DNA from: Nematostella vectensis
Lineage: Eukaryota > Cnidaria > Anthozoa > Actiniaria > Edwardsiidae
DNA length: 64,000 bases
Direction: 5' to 3'
NCBI RefSeq assembly: GCF_932526225.1
Contig: NC_064040.1
Coordinates: forward strand, 7,723,181 to 7,787,180
In this document: positions 33,965 to 46,352 of the stretch, piece after piece
How the letters are laid out: each line of letters begins with the position of its first letter
Position numbering within the stretch: the first letter of the stretch is position 1
Translations under genes and position numbers: made by a program
Notes under the pieces: generated by a model
Databases searched by the model: none
Told to the model about the DNA's origin: nothing
The model's input: the letters and a program-made list of their open reading frames with translations, nothing else

Positions 33965-36146
33965 ATGTCTATCATTTTGTCAATGATTATTTTGGGAGTG
34001 GTAATGAGAGGGGGTCACGCAACACCAGGAACCGATACGAAGCTTTCTAAGGTAAGTCCCGTATGGTACTATAGTGCATGTCACGCAACACCAGGAACCG
34101 ATACGAAGCTTTCTAAGGTAAGTCCCGTATGATACTATAGTGCATGTCACGCAACACCAGGAACCGATACGAAGCTTTCTAAGGTAAGTCCCGTATGGTA
34201 CTATAGTGCATGTCACGCAACACCAGGAACCGATACGAAGCTTTGAAAGGTAAGTTTTCCTATCATGTTTTGTTTTGTGTTTTTACTATTATTATTTTTT
34301 GTCATTCATTGCGTTGTACCACCATTGTGTTAGTTACATCTAATCACATTGCTATTGCGATACACTATGTCACGTTTTCTTCCAGCATGGTTTTGGTCCC
34401 TTGACCTTCATTGCCCAAGCTCCAGGCCCTCGCGGCCCTCCAGGATCTCCCGGCACCCCTGCTCACGTGAACTGGAAGCAGTGCGTATGGACCAACATCA
34501 ACGAGGGAAAGGACGTAGGCTTGATCAAGGTACAACTTCTTATAAACTAGGCATAACTTAAGCGCCTGTCTTATTCCTATGGCTTGCAAGCAAAGCAATC
34601 GAAGACTATATAATCCCCATCTTTTGAATGGACACCTTCCAGACTGCCAAAAATCGGAATTCCCGGCCCCCCTAAGCTATAAGAAAGTGCGTCAATTGAG
34701 TTTAAAGTGCGCCATTGTATTACAAAGTCCATTAGCTATAACAATGTGCGTCAATTTTAAGCATCAATTGCGTATACTATTATGCAAAGCCGTCCAAATT
34801 TATTGCAAAATGCGTCAACTATCACAAGGTCAACTCTTACCGGGATAACCAGAAGCTGGTCAATGTGTTGTCTATTATATGTAACACCGAGTATAGTGAG
34901 TTTGTCAGGTTGTCCGACCTTCCCACCCTCACGGAAGTTAGGTCCACCCTCTGTAGGGATTTGAGAGCCAACGCGAAATCAAAGGGGATTAAACCTATAA
35001 TCTCCATTCTTAGCATCTACTAATTCGCACATGGGTATGACCTTTGCTCTACACATGTACACCCTTAAGGCAAATTATCATCATCATCATTATCATTATG
35101 ATCATATTGTGGGTATAGCATCCGTAATATGGCACATGTATTCCCTTGAGGCCAGTTTATAATACAGACTGCTTCAAAGACTTCATTACCAATAGATTTC
35201 CGCTTTAATGTATATTTCCCTTGTAGTACTTGTTGCTTACCCAACTATAGGTATTGCTTACAAAAGTTGCGAATAAACCATAAAAAAATATATATATATA
35301 AATAAAACCTCATGCATACAGGTTTATGACATCATCTTTTCTCCAGGAGTGTGCGTTTAACAAGCACAGTGACAGCACAGCTTTGCGTGTAGCTTTTGAT
35401 GGAGATTATCGAGTCGCAACATGCGTGGGTGCCACATGCTGCAAGCGCTGGTACTTCACGTTTAACCACCATGAGTGTAAACATCCAGCCCCCATTGACG
35501 CAGTACAACATCACGCCGCCGACATATCTGGTCACAACGTCCATGAACATCGCCATGTCGAGGGCTATTGTCAGGGGATCGCAAAGGTATATTCATGTGG
35601 CAACTTCTCGCCCTCCAGTATTTTGATTGAGAATTTAATCTATCCTCTCTGTTGTGTTATACGCGTCGCTGGAAACATCTTTTTGCCCGAAAACACGGGC
35701 CGCGTTTTAACATGGCCTTATTATTATTATTATTATGTTTCGTGGAACATGCCGTGTTAACAAAAAAAGACTTCTCTCAAATGACGTCGCAGAACGATCT
35801 GTGAAACTTACTCGAAAAAGGTAGCGCAGTTACTGTGCTAATTTTTGTTGTTGTTGCAACCTTCCTAAATCCACATAAACTTGTTGGAATTAGTAAGGAA
35901 AGAAAATACAAAAAAATGGTTTAGAAGAAGCAAACCTTCTTTACTCCACAAGCACCCCTTCTTCTGATTGAGGAGACCATTGAACATGTCTTTTCCATGT
36001 TATTTTTATTAAAGGGTCAAGTGCGCGTTGGTTTCTGGGTAGACTCATGCAAGTTCAGCCCTCATGATGGCCCAGCGGACGCGTACACGGGCTGGATGTC
36101 CTCCACGAGAATCGTGATTGAAGAGGTGCCCGGACCACAAGCGTAA
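33965..36146 (+). CDS. CTHRC1: Collagen triple helix repeat-containing protein 1-like, secreted
   Basis: Secreted glycoprotein family linked to Wnt/planar polarity and matrix signalling in animals. Exons 33965-34051, 34386-34529, 35347-35586, 36015-36146; 200 residues, phase 0 throughout (human 243). Exon 1 gives a signal peptide (MSIILSMIILGVVM...). Exon 2 has a very short collagen stretch, GPRGPPGSPGTP, then NWKQCVWTNINEGKD. Exons 3-4 form the C1q/TNF-like globular domain with ECAFNKHSDSTALRVAF, CCKRWYFTFN and TGWMSSTRIVIEEVPG, matching the CTHRC1 C-terminal signature. The donor of exon 1 is part of a four-fold 66-bp tandem repeat, so alternative donors exist; only the first gives the product above without extra sequence. 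Confidence 0.92.
34014..34251 (+). repeat. 66-bp tandem repeat duplicating CTHRC1 exon 1 end and its splice donor
   Basis: Four copies start at 34014, 34080, 34146 and 34212 (exact 66-bp period). Each holds the coding end of exon 1 (GHATPGTDTKLSK) and a consensus donor AAG|GTAAGT; the spacer reads CCCGTATGGTACTATAGTGC. Copies 1 to 3 are almost identical, so the duplication is recent. The last copy differs at TTTGAAAG|GTAAGTTTTC. Confidence 0.96.
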
Positions 36147-36312
36147 GACGAGCAGTCCTTAATAAACATTCTAGAACAAGCACTTGATTGAAAGAGTTAG
36201 TTGCCGCGTGAGACACGTCACGTTGTGTATCGCATTTCAGTTGGTCAAAAATTAAACTGGGCTTTTCTGCTTATAAATTATTTTCTTCAGTTTTTATTTT
36301 GCGATGGGGTTT

Positions 36313-36472
36313 CTTCCAGTAGCGCACCTAGGATTTGCTCAGTGAGGTATCATATATGGAAAAGGATACCATACGACCCTTCAATAAGAAATAACCTACT
36401 TCAAAGGAAAGTGGGTGTTCGCGCCTGCTACCCCCCCCCCCTCCCCCCTCTGGTGTACGCGTCTGTCTTTAA
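36313..36472. repeat. Interspersed repeat family (copy 3 of 4)
   Basis: GCGCACCTAGGATTTGCTCA, GGTATCATATATGGAAAAGG and TGGTGTACGCGTCTG match copies 1 and 2, with a long C homopolymer inside. Confidence 0.6.
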
Positions 36473-36816
36473 TGCCAGACTCAAATACTTAATACCCAGG
36501 CCCATAGCCAGGGAAATTCGTGGGGTTTTGGTGGAACGCCCTTCCCCCCCCCCCCCCGCCCCCATACACACACACCCTCGACTGGAAGGTCCGCTCTAAC
36601 AATGAAAAATTAAGCTAGGGCGAGCTACCTAAATGGGTAAACGAACCCCCCCCCCCCCCTCCGCTCAAAATCCCTGCCATGGGCCTGATACCTATTTATC
36701 AAAAGCAATGCAAATGTTACACTGAAACAAACGAGAACGCGAAAGAAACGGAAACGCGACACGGATAAGTTAACAGATAGATGAAAAAAAAATGTTAGTA
36801 AGAGAATGTGGCCCAA

Positions 36817-37203
36817 GCATTGTCACCAGTTTACTTCCGGAGGACGGACGAAAACCTCAACCGTTAAAAGACGAAAGAATCTATTAAAATCCGAGATATT
36901 TAACAGGCCATCTGCTCTTAATTATCATTCACTCCTCAAAGAAATCCTATAGGACACGCCATAGCCGTAGATAATATTGGGAGGGGGGGAGGAGGGCACG
37001 ATATACACAATGGGGGGCACAGCCACGCCCCTACTGATTAATTCCTTATGATTTTTTAAAAATATTGCGGGGGCACGTGCCCTCAGCGCCCCACCCCCTT
37101 TATTGTTCTTGCACACTGCTTTCAATATTTTGAAATATTTTCGCGTTCTCAATACCAACGGAGATTGTTACGCTCTCGGCCGGAAGTAAACTGGTAACAA
37201 TGC
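36817..37203. mobile_element. 387-bp MITE (ACCAGTTTACTTCCGG ends)
   Basis: GCATTGT(C/T)ACCAGTTTACTTCCGG at the left end is matched in inverse at 37180-37203. The interior includes GC-rich sequence but no coding domain. Confidence 0.75.
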
Positions 37204-37224
37204 GGCTTTTTTAAATAATGATTC

Positions 37225-37440
37225 TAGCCGGCGCAGCAAGCGTTCCCGTGTGTTTTGAGCGCAAAGAAACCCAGAAACCGACAAGAAGTTTGATGAGCGA
37301 GGTTTTAACCGCGCGAAAAATGGGGCGAGCGCAACGTGCGGCCAAAATGAGGCATTTCGAACTTCTCGCCGGTTATTTCCTCTGTTTTTTCTGGGTTTCC
37401 TTTCGCTCAAAAGATACGGGAACGCTTGCTACGCAGGCTA
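37225..37440. mobile_element. 216-bp MITE with about 50-bp inverted ends
   Basis: TAGCCGGCGCAGCAAGCGTT at the left and AACGCTTGCTACGCAGGCTA at the right, continuing inward through GAGCGCAAAGAAACCCAGAA and its complement. Foldback element; opposing open frames across it are shadows. Confidence 0.85.
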
Positions 37441-39389
37441 TAATGACTCAAAAAAATTAGTTTCAGTTTCAGTTTGATCTTTGTTTATCGAGGGTGACAT
37501 ATTTAACCGAAACAGTTTTCTAACATATACCTCGGTTAGTAAGCACTGTCACTGGGGGTGGTCACTGCCAGAGGGTTTATTGCGTCCCCAGTGGTTCTTA
37601 AATAATTTTGATTGGATACACTTTTGTGCCCTTGATCTTTATGAAAACATTTCTGGTATTTTTAGCGTAAAGGGAAATGTTTATATATGTGCTCTGTTTC
37701 CTTTTTTGGCCTTATAAGTTTTCTGTGTCGGGACTCCTCCCATAATGCCTTGCGGAATTTGCCATACCCCAGAATGCTTAGCGAGCAACCAATACCCAAA
37801 GGTCACCAAGGAACATCCAGACAAATCATTTCGTCGCAAAACGTGTTTTGTCACGTTTCGTAAAGTCATTGTGTTGTGATGCATGGGAATTATGCACCTA
37901 ATACAGAATTTACGTAGATCTGCTTTCTTTTGACTCAGAACTCGAGTTCTTCGCAAAGTATTTACAGTTTGTTTACCGGAAGTCGAATACAGGTACCTAA
38001 CCTATATTGTTCGTAAAATCTTATAAGATTATTGTACTGCTTATTTGTCTTTTTTGTTCTAAACTAAAAACTAGCCACTTTAGCGATATCTATATGCCAC
38101 TGGGTTTATTTAGTGGGCGTATATTAATAAATTATTTTATTATCTATGGTATTACTAGAAAGACAACATACAAGTTGTAGAAAATTCAGGTGTTGCACTT
38201 GCTGAGTTATAATAGCAAATTGGCTCGATGAAAAGAGTGGGGGCCATTCCTTATAGCATATAGCTATATCCTTATAGCATATAGCTATACAAATTGTATT
38301 TCTTATTTAGTGAGTTCTTTGCATCATATGCCCGCTACACTCAACACATTACAGTGGCTTGTGTGTGAAATATATATTGTACCCCCCTCCCCCACACACA
38401 TACCACCACACCCACCTCCACATTTTTATATTCAGTAAAACCACAGAGACTTGATATACATACTGAGCGTAGCTGAATATAACCTTTACTTAAATACAGA
38501 TCAGTTAGCATGGCAATTTTGTCCTATTCAATTTAAGTATGAACCTTCACTTTCGCTAGTTTAACACAGAGATAAACAACAAATACTAGTGTCGCTAGAA
38601 AATGACTATGTCGTCCAAAATTTTGACATTTGAGTCTAGGTTTTGCAGTATTTTAAAGTATTTGTTTTGTTCAACTGATTTTAACTGGCAGCTTTGCCTG
38701 TCAACAATGAGAGGGTTTCTCAAAATTTGTTTATATAAAGACAAGATTGGTTCCTGAACAATATGGAACTAGAAAACATTGTGAATTGAATAAAAACTTT
38801 CATTTCAACAATGACTCTCTTGCACAGTATTATATTAAAACCAGACTTAAATTTGAAAATGTGACCCAGCCTTTAATGGAGTTTGCTTTAATGACAGCCC
38901 AAAAAAGCCCCCCCCCCCCTAAATCTGCACCCAAAAAAACGTAGCCCCCTAAATATTTGCACCCCCCCAGTATTTAATGACCACTCTTTAAGGTTGTGTT
39001 GAATGCTAATGACTGCTATTGCAATTGTCATTTTTAATATTCTTAAATGACTATGGTGCATATGAATAGATAGATAGATTTCTTGAGTGGAGTGGATGGG
39101 CACCAACCTGAAAAAAGGGGGGAAGGGGGGGTCACCTGGATCCAGCACTAAACAAATGCAAATAGTGTGCTATTTAAGACAGCCACTTGTAATTGATTCA
39201 CTCAGATGAAAATTAATCTACAGCCCTATTCCAGTAACTTAGGAATCTTATCATACAGTATCACAGCATCACTGCAAAGAGGGACAGGACTAAGCCTTCC
39301 CAAAGTTTTTATTTGTATATTCATAATACCCACCCGGTGGCGGAGAAGATTTATTTTTCAGGTATATTATGTTAATATGGTTTTATCTG

Positions 39390-40335
39390 ATAAATAAACT
39401 TCTCTCTGGGTCAAACAAACAAATTACAGTGTCAGTCTGTGTTCTTTATTCTATTATTCATATTTATTTAGCATGCGTATGGACAATATTGATGGGGATT
39501 TATTCAACATGCTAATTTGTTTTTCTAGACATGTTATGGGAAGTATACTGCGTTATCTGGTGTGTAGTCAGGATGGTTGTCAGTACAGATACCTCTAGTC
39601 ATTTAACAGGTCACATGGGAAAGTTTGGCACTCAGCGACCACCTGAACTAGATACCCCTGAGCTTTATGATGTTCCACATCCAAGGGAATTCTGGGAAGA
39701 GTACGTCAAGCCTAGGAGGCCTGTTCTGTTTCGAGGTGCTGCAAAGCATTCAAGGTAGGTCATGGTTTTGTGATATGTTTTTGGGGTTTATCAAATTTCT
39801 AAAACGAGGGAGTATTCCCTGTATGTTATCCTCTTATTTGAAGATGTTCAAGATGCTAGAGTCAATTTATAACAGGATTGGTCCAATGGAATATTGTTTT
39901 ATTTCATAGGCATTATCCTTGAAACCCAATTTATTTATTAAAACATATTATAGTAAAAAAGGATCTCACATTTTGTTTAGAATTGTAGAGATTATGTAAA
40001 TAATAATCATATGGAAGCTCTTTGGAGACCAGATGATTTTCTTTAATAGTCCTTTTTATTGTAATCAGTTTACTTTTGGTGAAGCGGTTACAGCGCTACT
40101 TTAGTATAACACATTTTACATGGGGCTGACACTGAATTCTTTGTTTGGCCGGGGGTTTGGTGGCAAAGAAGATTTATTTGTCAAGTATATTATGTTAACT
40201 ATGTTTTTTTATGATAAATAAACTTCTCTCTGGGCCAAACAAACAAATTACAGTGTCAGTCTTGTGTTCCTTATTCTAGTATTCATATTTAATTAGCATG
40301 TGTATGGACGATATTAATGGGGAATTATTACTAAA
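39390..40335. repeat. Direct duplication flanking JmjC exon 1
   Basis: About 115 bp containing AAACTTCTCTCTGGGYCAAA and TTACAGTGTCAGTC..AGCATGYGTATGGACRATATT occurs at about 39390-39505 (before exon 1) and again at about 40212-40327 (in intron 1). Confidence 0.75.
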
Positions 40336-43300
40336 ATACCATTTCCAGAGTCTTCCATCATCCTTACTTAAATACTATTTCTAGAGCATTCCATCTTTAT
40401 TACCTAATAACTTTTCCAGAGCATTCCATCATTGGACGGAAGACTATCTGGCATCAGAATATGGTGATCTGGTGGTTAGACTTGAAGGTCGACATGAAGA
40501 TGGTCAGCGCCTCCCTGCAGGTGGTGAGGGAATCCTTGGACGAGACACCATGGGCCACTTCATTAGGAATTACCAAACAATGGATGCCTATGTTATCTCT
40601 CAAATACCCCAGCCTATGGAAAAAGATGTTAGTTTCCTACCATGCTTAAGGTAGAAGCTGCATATTTAATTAGAATCCCAGCAATGTTTGTATGAGCTCA
40701 CTTATCAACAATATACTGCCCCCCAGGCTTGCAGCTAGGCTCAGGGGTGGGTGCATAGGAGTTTATTTTTTCCTTGTTTCCCATAAATTGATGGATTTTA
40801 CAAAGAGGATTTTGGAGTGTCTTTATTGATAGTATATCAAAAGTACACTACTAAGATTGCAATACAAATTATACATTCTTTCTGCCTCAACTTCTAAAAA
40901 CTTATTATATTTATTTACTCCTGCCTTTTAAACAAATACTTTGACTGTAAAGTTTAACATAGTTCATTGTTTTTTTTCCAGATGTGGTTCATTTCTAGAC
41001 AGTGTCCAGGAAGTGCACTTGTTTATGTCTGCCGGCGGTGGCAAGACCATGATTCACAGGGATCCCTACAGTACAATTCACTGCGTATTCAATGGAACCA
41101 AAGACTGGTGGTTGCTTGGTCAAAATCAGACACACCTCGTGTACGAGTCAGAGGAATCCAGTAAAGAACTTGGAGGGTTTTCAATAGTTGATGTCAATGC
41201 CGTGGACCTGGAGAAATTTCCCTCTATAAGTGATGTGAAGTATTCAAGGATTACTATGAACAAAGGAGACTGCATCTTTGTTCCTGGAGGTAATTCAAAA
41301 AACACACTATTAGCAGTAAGTTTTACAAATTCTTATGTTATTCTTGTGTAATTCTACGATCATTTATGGGTAACAACACATATGTTAATGACTTTAATGA
41401 AACTATGAGTGGCTTATAATTTCTACTGTAAGATTTTGATTTCTCATTTCAATTTCAAAAGCAGGCTTTAATTGGGTATGTGGCTGTTTCCTTGTTTTTG
41501 TGTGAACTGTACAGAGGAATCAGCTTCAACAGTCGTTTTTACAAGTACTTTATAGAAAGGATTCCATCTGTGGGTAAAAGTGATAAGGATGCTCTTGGAA
41601 AATTTAAAAAAATTCCCCTAAAAATACCTGCACACCAAAAATACTCTAACAATTCCCCCAGAAGTATACATTACCCCTAAAAGCATTATTCCTAATAGAA
41701 AAGCCTATTTTCTCTCAGATACTCAGGTATTTTCTCTCAAAATACCTGAGGCCCGATTTTGACCCCTGAAAATATGAGCATCCCTATCAGGTCGACTTGG
41801 GACGCGCTCCCCCCCCCCCTGGGATTCCATCTGTTAAAAATCAATTTCCTCTTTGTTCAGGAATCTGGCATCATGTGCGTTCCAATGGCTACATGAACAC
41901 TGCTGTATCCATATGGTTTTCACGCCTCTACGAGTTTAGCGACATGGGCTGTGACAAGGCAGATATAAAATTCACACCCATGGACAAGGTGCCTGTTCTC
42001 TGGCGCTTCTCTGGTCATGGAGTCATACCACACGGCCACATGGACTTGCACTTTATCAGGAAATTATTCCTGACTTCTGCGGACAGCGAAGGGAAGATTA
42101 TCCTTCATCCATTTGTTGAGCACTTTTTCTCTACGACAGCGAAGACCAAGAAGGATATATTGGACAAGGATTTGAAAGAGAGAGGAAGGAAGCTCATGCA
42201 GTATTTGGACCCTGATAATAAAGGATATATCTTGAAGGAAGAGATAGAGGCTTTTTCTATTGAAAAGATGAAAGAAGTGCTCCTGTTCTTTGACCCTATT
42301 GATGTCAGCAATATGGAGGATTTTGAGTATAGTCACATCAATGCGGAGGATATCATGTAAGTGTAGTACATAATAATGTTCTGAATCTACCCTTTAGGGG
42401 CAGCTTTTGTGCTTGTATAGATATAACATTCCCTTCGAAAAAAGAGGGAAGGTTTTTGTGTGAGTGTCTCGTTGTGTGTAACGGAATCCCTGTTTTTTTA
42501 TGCGCACTCGCCGACTCCAAAGCTATGGTGCTTTTACATGTCTTGGAGTTCTTTGCGTTACAGGGCCTTGATTTTTTTTTCATTTTTAAGGTATTCCTTG
42601 GAGATGTGTCTACACAGCGATGGTCATTTTGATGAGACGACATTTATCAACAACTATACAGAGGTATGTTGTTCTATTCTTCGAACTCTAAACAATCACT
42701 TAATGGAACTATGTGTTCTTTTGAATTTTGTGGATTGATATACTCCAATGTAACAATTCTCTCCTTTGTTTTTTAGGAACTTGGGGGTACCGTAGGAAAG
42801 GCACGCGAGGTAGGTTTGACTACGGCCATCACGACACAGTGATAGCAGAATCAAACAATCAAGACACAGTCAGAACGCAGTCACAGCGATGTTTTAGTAC
42901 TATCATCGCACAGTCAATGCCTAATTAGGGAATGATTCCTATGTCCAATGACCGTACTAACCGCGCAGTGACATTACCGTGAACGTGGTGTAACCAGTCG
43001 TGATATTTCCGTGACCGTGCTATAGCCGTGAAGTGACATTCCATGGCCATGCTGAAACCGTGTCGTGACATCTCCGTGACCGTGCTGAAACCGTGTCGTT
43101 ACATTTCCGTGACCGTGCTAAAACCCTGTCATGACATCACTGTGACCCTCTCTTTACCTTCTAACCGTTAAGTCACACTTTTCCCTAATTTCTTCAGATT
43201 ATCTTCAATATAAACCCAGGGAACGTGTCGAGCCTTAGCCGAGAGGAGCTGGGAAAGAGGGCACCCGTTGCGCTGCACAAGTACCTAAAATCACTGAAGC

Positions 43301-43365
43301 ACGACCCCTCCTTTGAGCACAAGATGCTCGACCACCTGAGACGACATTGGCGGGACGAACTTTAG
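39531..43365 (+). CDS. JmjC/cupin-8 oxygenase with EF-hand-like segment and ER-retention tail
   Basis: Predicted Fe(II)/2-oxoglutarate oxygenase acting in the secretory pathway. Exons 39531-39754, 40420-40650, 40982-41289, 41861-42356, 42591-42663, 42777-42809, 43198-43365 join to 510 residues. The N-terminus (WEVYCVIWCVVRMVV) looks like a signal peptide; the last four residues are RDEL, a KDEL-type ER-retrieval signal. The JmjC fold is supported by PRRPVLFRGAAKHSRAF, by H177-R-D179 (MIHRDPYSTIHCVFNGTKDW) and by the distal His in PGGIWHHVRSNGYMNTAVSIW (His258 or 259), so the metal triad is intact. The loop DPDNKGYILKEE in exon 4 and HSDGHFDETTF in exon 5 resemble EF-hands. ATG 39531 follows a possible acceptor (TTTTCTAG), so a 5' untranslated exon is likely. 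The substrate is unknown. Confidence 0.85.
40344..40430 (+). repeat. Tandem diverged copies of the JmjC exon 2 acceptor
   Basis: The junction TTTCCAG|AGCATTCCATC at 40419/40420 is preceded by two diverged copies, TTTCCAGAGTCTTCCATC near 40346 and TTTCTAGAGCATTCCATC near 40378, about 32-36 bp apart. They act as potential alternative acceptors. Confidence 0.75.
42950..43140. repeat. Minisatellite in the last JmjC intron
   Basis: About five diverged copies of a roughly 35-bp unit, TTYCGTGACCGTGCTRAAACC then GTGTCGTGACA. Confidence 0.8.
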
Positions 43366-45142
43366 CCACGATCAGTACTCGGAATAACGAATCCTTCTCC
43401 CTGGCGTTCATACCGGGTTTTCTGTCTTTTAGATAATCCGTGAGAAAGCGTGGGATCTGGGACGAGCTTTGCTTTGGTTTGATGTTATCTTTAACCCACA
43501 CCAGGAAAAACCGACCCGAACGCGAGGGATTAGGTTTGAAGTAATTGTCACTTATGTCGGGAATTTTGCTTGTGTGGGAATATAGAAAGATCAGGTTGAG
43601 GAAACCAGCGAGACTCTCTTGAGTTTTTCGGTCAAGTAAATGTATCACAGGGATCCAAATTAAGCAAAATTCTTGATAGTTAGTTTGTCTTCCCAAGCGT
43701 CAATAGGCCTGTCATTGGGAGGGAGATATCAAGGGGTATATCCCATGATATATGAACTTTATGCCTTGCGGCCTTGGAAATATAAAAATATAATATATAA
43801 AATTCTTCAGCACAAATCGCTATTTTCAAAATGATAACCAGGCTTCTTGTTCCTTATTAATAATTTTCCATTATCGCTTACTCCAAGAAATCTCCCGGAA
43901 AAAACCCGGGCTCTTTCTCTTTAAGCTAAGTGCGTGCGTCATCGAGATATTTAATTATTTAAATAAACACAATTAATTTATCAACTTTTCCTTTGTTGGG
44001 ATTTTGTTTAAATTCAGTTCCTCATACTCGACTATTTCAACCCGTTTATCAACATCTAAATCAACGCAAACTATAACACTTCATAAATTGCATCTAAATT
44101 ATTCCCCTCTGTTTTGCAGACAAGACGACATTTAAAGGCCTGGGAGCCTTGTAGGTATATATAATTTAACAATTTTACATCGAGTAGCCAAGCAACGTTT
44201 TACGGGGACACGAAAGGAACGCGTAACAATAGGGAAACTCGACGATCAACAACCATAGAATACATGATACCATTATCATAAATACATGCCGCCGTACATT
44301 ATGTATGACAAATGGCGTAGACTGAATCTGCAGAAGAAAACCTCGACCTAAACAACCATTGTCTTGCATTAGTCTCCATCATCACAGGGATAAGCGGTTG
44401 AAGCCTTGGATTCGCGGCTGTTTGGAAGGTACATTTGATGCTTAGCGTGCAATGGAATTCTGTTAACTCGAACCCTAAAGGGAGATGACAAGCAATGACC
44501 GAGTAAAATAAACTCAGGGAATAAGAATTTACAGGGAATTCCCAATGACTCGCACCCTTGATAACTTTGACATCCGATTTGCTCGAAACACCTCGAAAAT
44601 ACTGGTCTTTATATTTCTACCACGAACTAGATCTACCAATCCAACGGTATTTCCTTGTCAGGGTTTCACTGTATTATAATTTTTTTGGTATAGTGCATCT
44701 TTATTTTATTGGTAAAGATGTCCTTTACTTATCACTACAGTGTAAGGCTTGACTTAATGTAACGACTTCTCGATTTAAAATTCGTTCTCATATAATTGGT
44801 ACCTCAAGAAAATTTTGCCTAGATTGGCTTTAAAATGTCAATTTTATTCAAACTTATAATATATATACCACGACCAGATATCTTTATAATATTTTACCCA
44901 GGAATGGTTTTACGATACAGGGGCAGGGAACACGCGAAGGGAAACCTGTTTATTCATACTTCCAAAAGGAACAAAAAATAAGATTAGAATATTATATTTC
45001 TACTTTAGTCAGCACAGATAGTTTGGTTTGCAGCATAAACGACCCTGTCCTTATAGACTTTGGAACTTGAAAAAACGGCTACAAAGTCAGAACGCGTTCA
45101 GGCGTTTCAACGTGCGTGCCGTCACCATCAGGGACGTACCAT
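43366..45142. other. Intergenic sequence
   Basis: AT-rich. No gene or clear transposon was recognised; presumably starts with the 3' UTR of the JmjC gene. Confidence 0.5.
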
Positions 45143-45290
45143 CAGGGGCGTAGTCAGGGGGGTGGCCTAGGGCCCCCCTTCTAGTGTATGAGATATTCTA
45201 GATGTATGAGAATATCTAAAATACAGGAGAAAATGCCTTTTTTGGGCCCCCTCCTATCCTGTTTAAAACACTGGCTACGCCGCTGACCAT
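45143..45290. repeat. Interspersed repeat, uninterrupted copy of 15046-15352
   Basis: CAGGGGCGTAGTCAGGGGGG, TGGCCTAGGGCCCCCCTTCT, ATACAGGAGAAAATGCC and CTGGCTACGCCGCTG. Serves as the empty site for the MITE at 15076-15223. Confidence 0.75.
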
Positions 45291-45369
45291 CGCTAAAACT
45301 CTATGCACTCTATAAATAGCTAAACAACCTTTTGGGAAAGCTGGGCTAATAAGTAAATGCGTGGCATTT

Positions 45370-46352
45370 AATTTATAAAACCTTTAAAAGAAAAAGTCGA
45401 CAACATAGCAGATTTATGTTTTTTAGAACGATATTTCGGCAGGCCAATACCTGCCTTCTTCAGGTTATAAATGAGTTACAATGGCATGTTATAGCTAGTA
45501 TATGTACAAAGTTCCTTGATGATTAACTAACAAAAGGTAAAAATAGTAATTGAGTAGAGTGACTTATGGAAGATGGTAAATAGGGTGGTGTGGATTACTA
45601 AGTAGCTAAACGGTTTCTTCACGCCGGTTGAGGCCACCGGGTTCAAGAGTGGCAGCGCGAGCTATCAGTGTGGCTTCTCTTGCTTTGCGGATGGAGTCGT
45701 GGTTATTTCTTATTTTTTCAATAGGTATGAGCTCTATGTCAGAAGCGGAGTGGTTAAGGTTTTAGGAAGTGTTCAGCGGCGTGGGTTGGTATGGATCGAG
45801 ATTGGGAGTCTACAGTTCTGCGGTGGTCATTAAAACGTTCTTTTAATTTGCGTTTAGTTTCCCCAATATATTGAAGGTTACAGCGGTTACATTGAATCAT
45901 ATAAATTACGTTTTTAGTATTGCAGGTTATGTGGGAGGTTATAGGTCGTGTTTCACCTGTTGAGAAAAATGTGTAGCTTGTAAGGCCATCGGTTCTAATA
46001 TAGGGGCAGGTTAGGCAGTTTTTTTTCCGCAACGGAAAGCACCGGGAGGTTGGTTGGTGGGAGAGCGGTCGGAAGGTAGCTTGGCTTTAACGAGGATGTC
46101 GCGGAGGTTAGGTGAGCGGCGAAAGGCGACAAGAGGGGGCTCAGTGAAAACCTTATGGCATCGCTTAGACGAGAGTAGAAGGTTGTAGTTTCTACGGATT
46201 ATGTTGTTGATGTTAGGTAGTGTAGGGTTATAGGTAGTGACAAAGGGGATGCGACGGGAGTTTTTGTGGTTGTTATTATTAGGGCGTAGGGCGTCAATGC
46301 GGGAAATGTTAGCAACGCGTTCCCTAAAAAAGAAAAGGAAATCACTTGGCAA
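45370..46352 (-). pseudogene. Penelope-like retroelement fragment (GIY-YIG endonuclease end)
   Basis: Minus-strand frames 46011-46352 and 45754-46032, then a third frame down to about 45610, together give the C-terminal part of a Penelope-like element. They hold the linker ending GAFRCGKK, a Cys motif NCLTCPYIRTDG, the GIY-YIG-type segment NVIYMIQCNRCNLQYIGETK with downstream RFNDHRR, and the tail ARAATLEPGGLNRREE. Two frameshifts break it: one in the T-run near 46019-46026, the other near 45757. The reverse transcriptase part is missing. The 45415-45470 stretch (ACGATATTTCGGC..CTTCTTCAGG) resembles the tail typical of such elements. Confidence 0.82.

Larger units (their letters stand above)
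36147..39530. other. Intergenic region CTHRC1 / JmjC gene
   Basis: Repeat-rich: copy 3 of the interspersed repeat (36313-36472), MITEs at 36817-37203 and 37225-37440, several long C-runs (36429-36446, 36543-36558, 36645-36660, 38910-38919). No coding exon was recognised. Confidence 0.55.

Noticed and set aside
43235-43696. 153-codon minus-strand frame
   Set aside because: Antisense of the last JmjC exon continuing into intergenic DNA; no domain.
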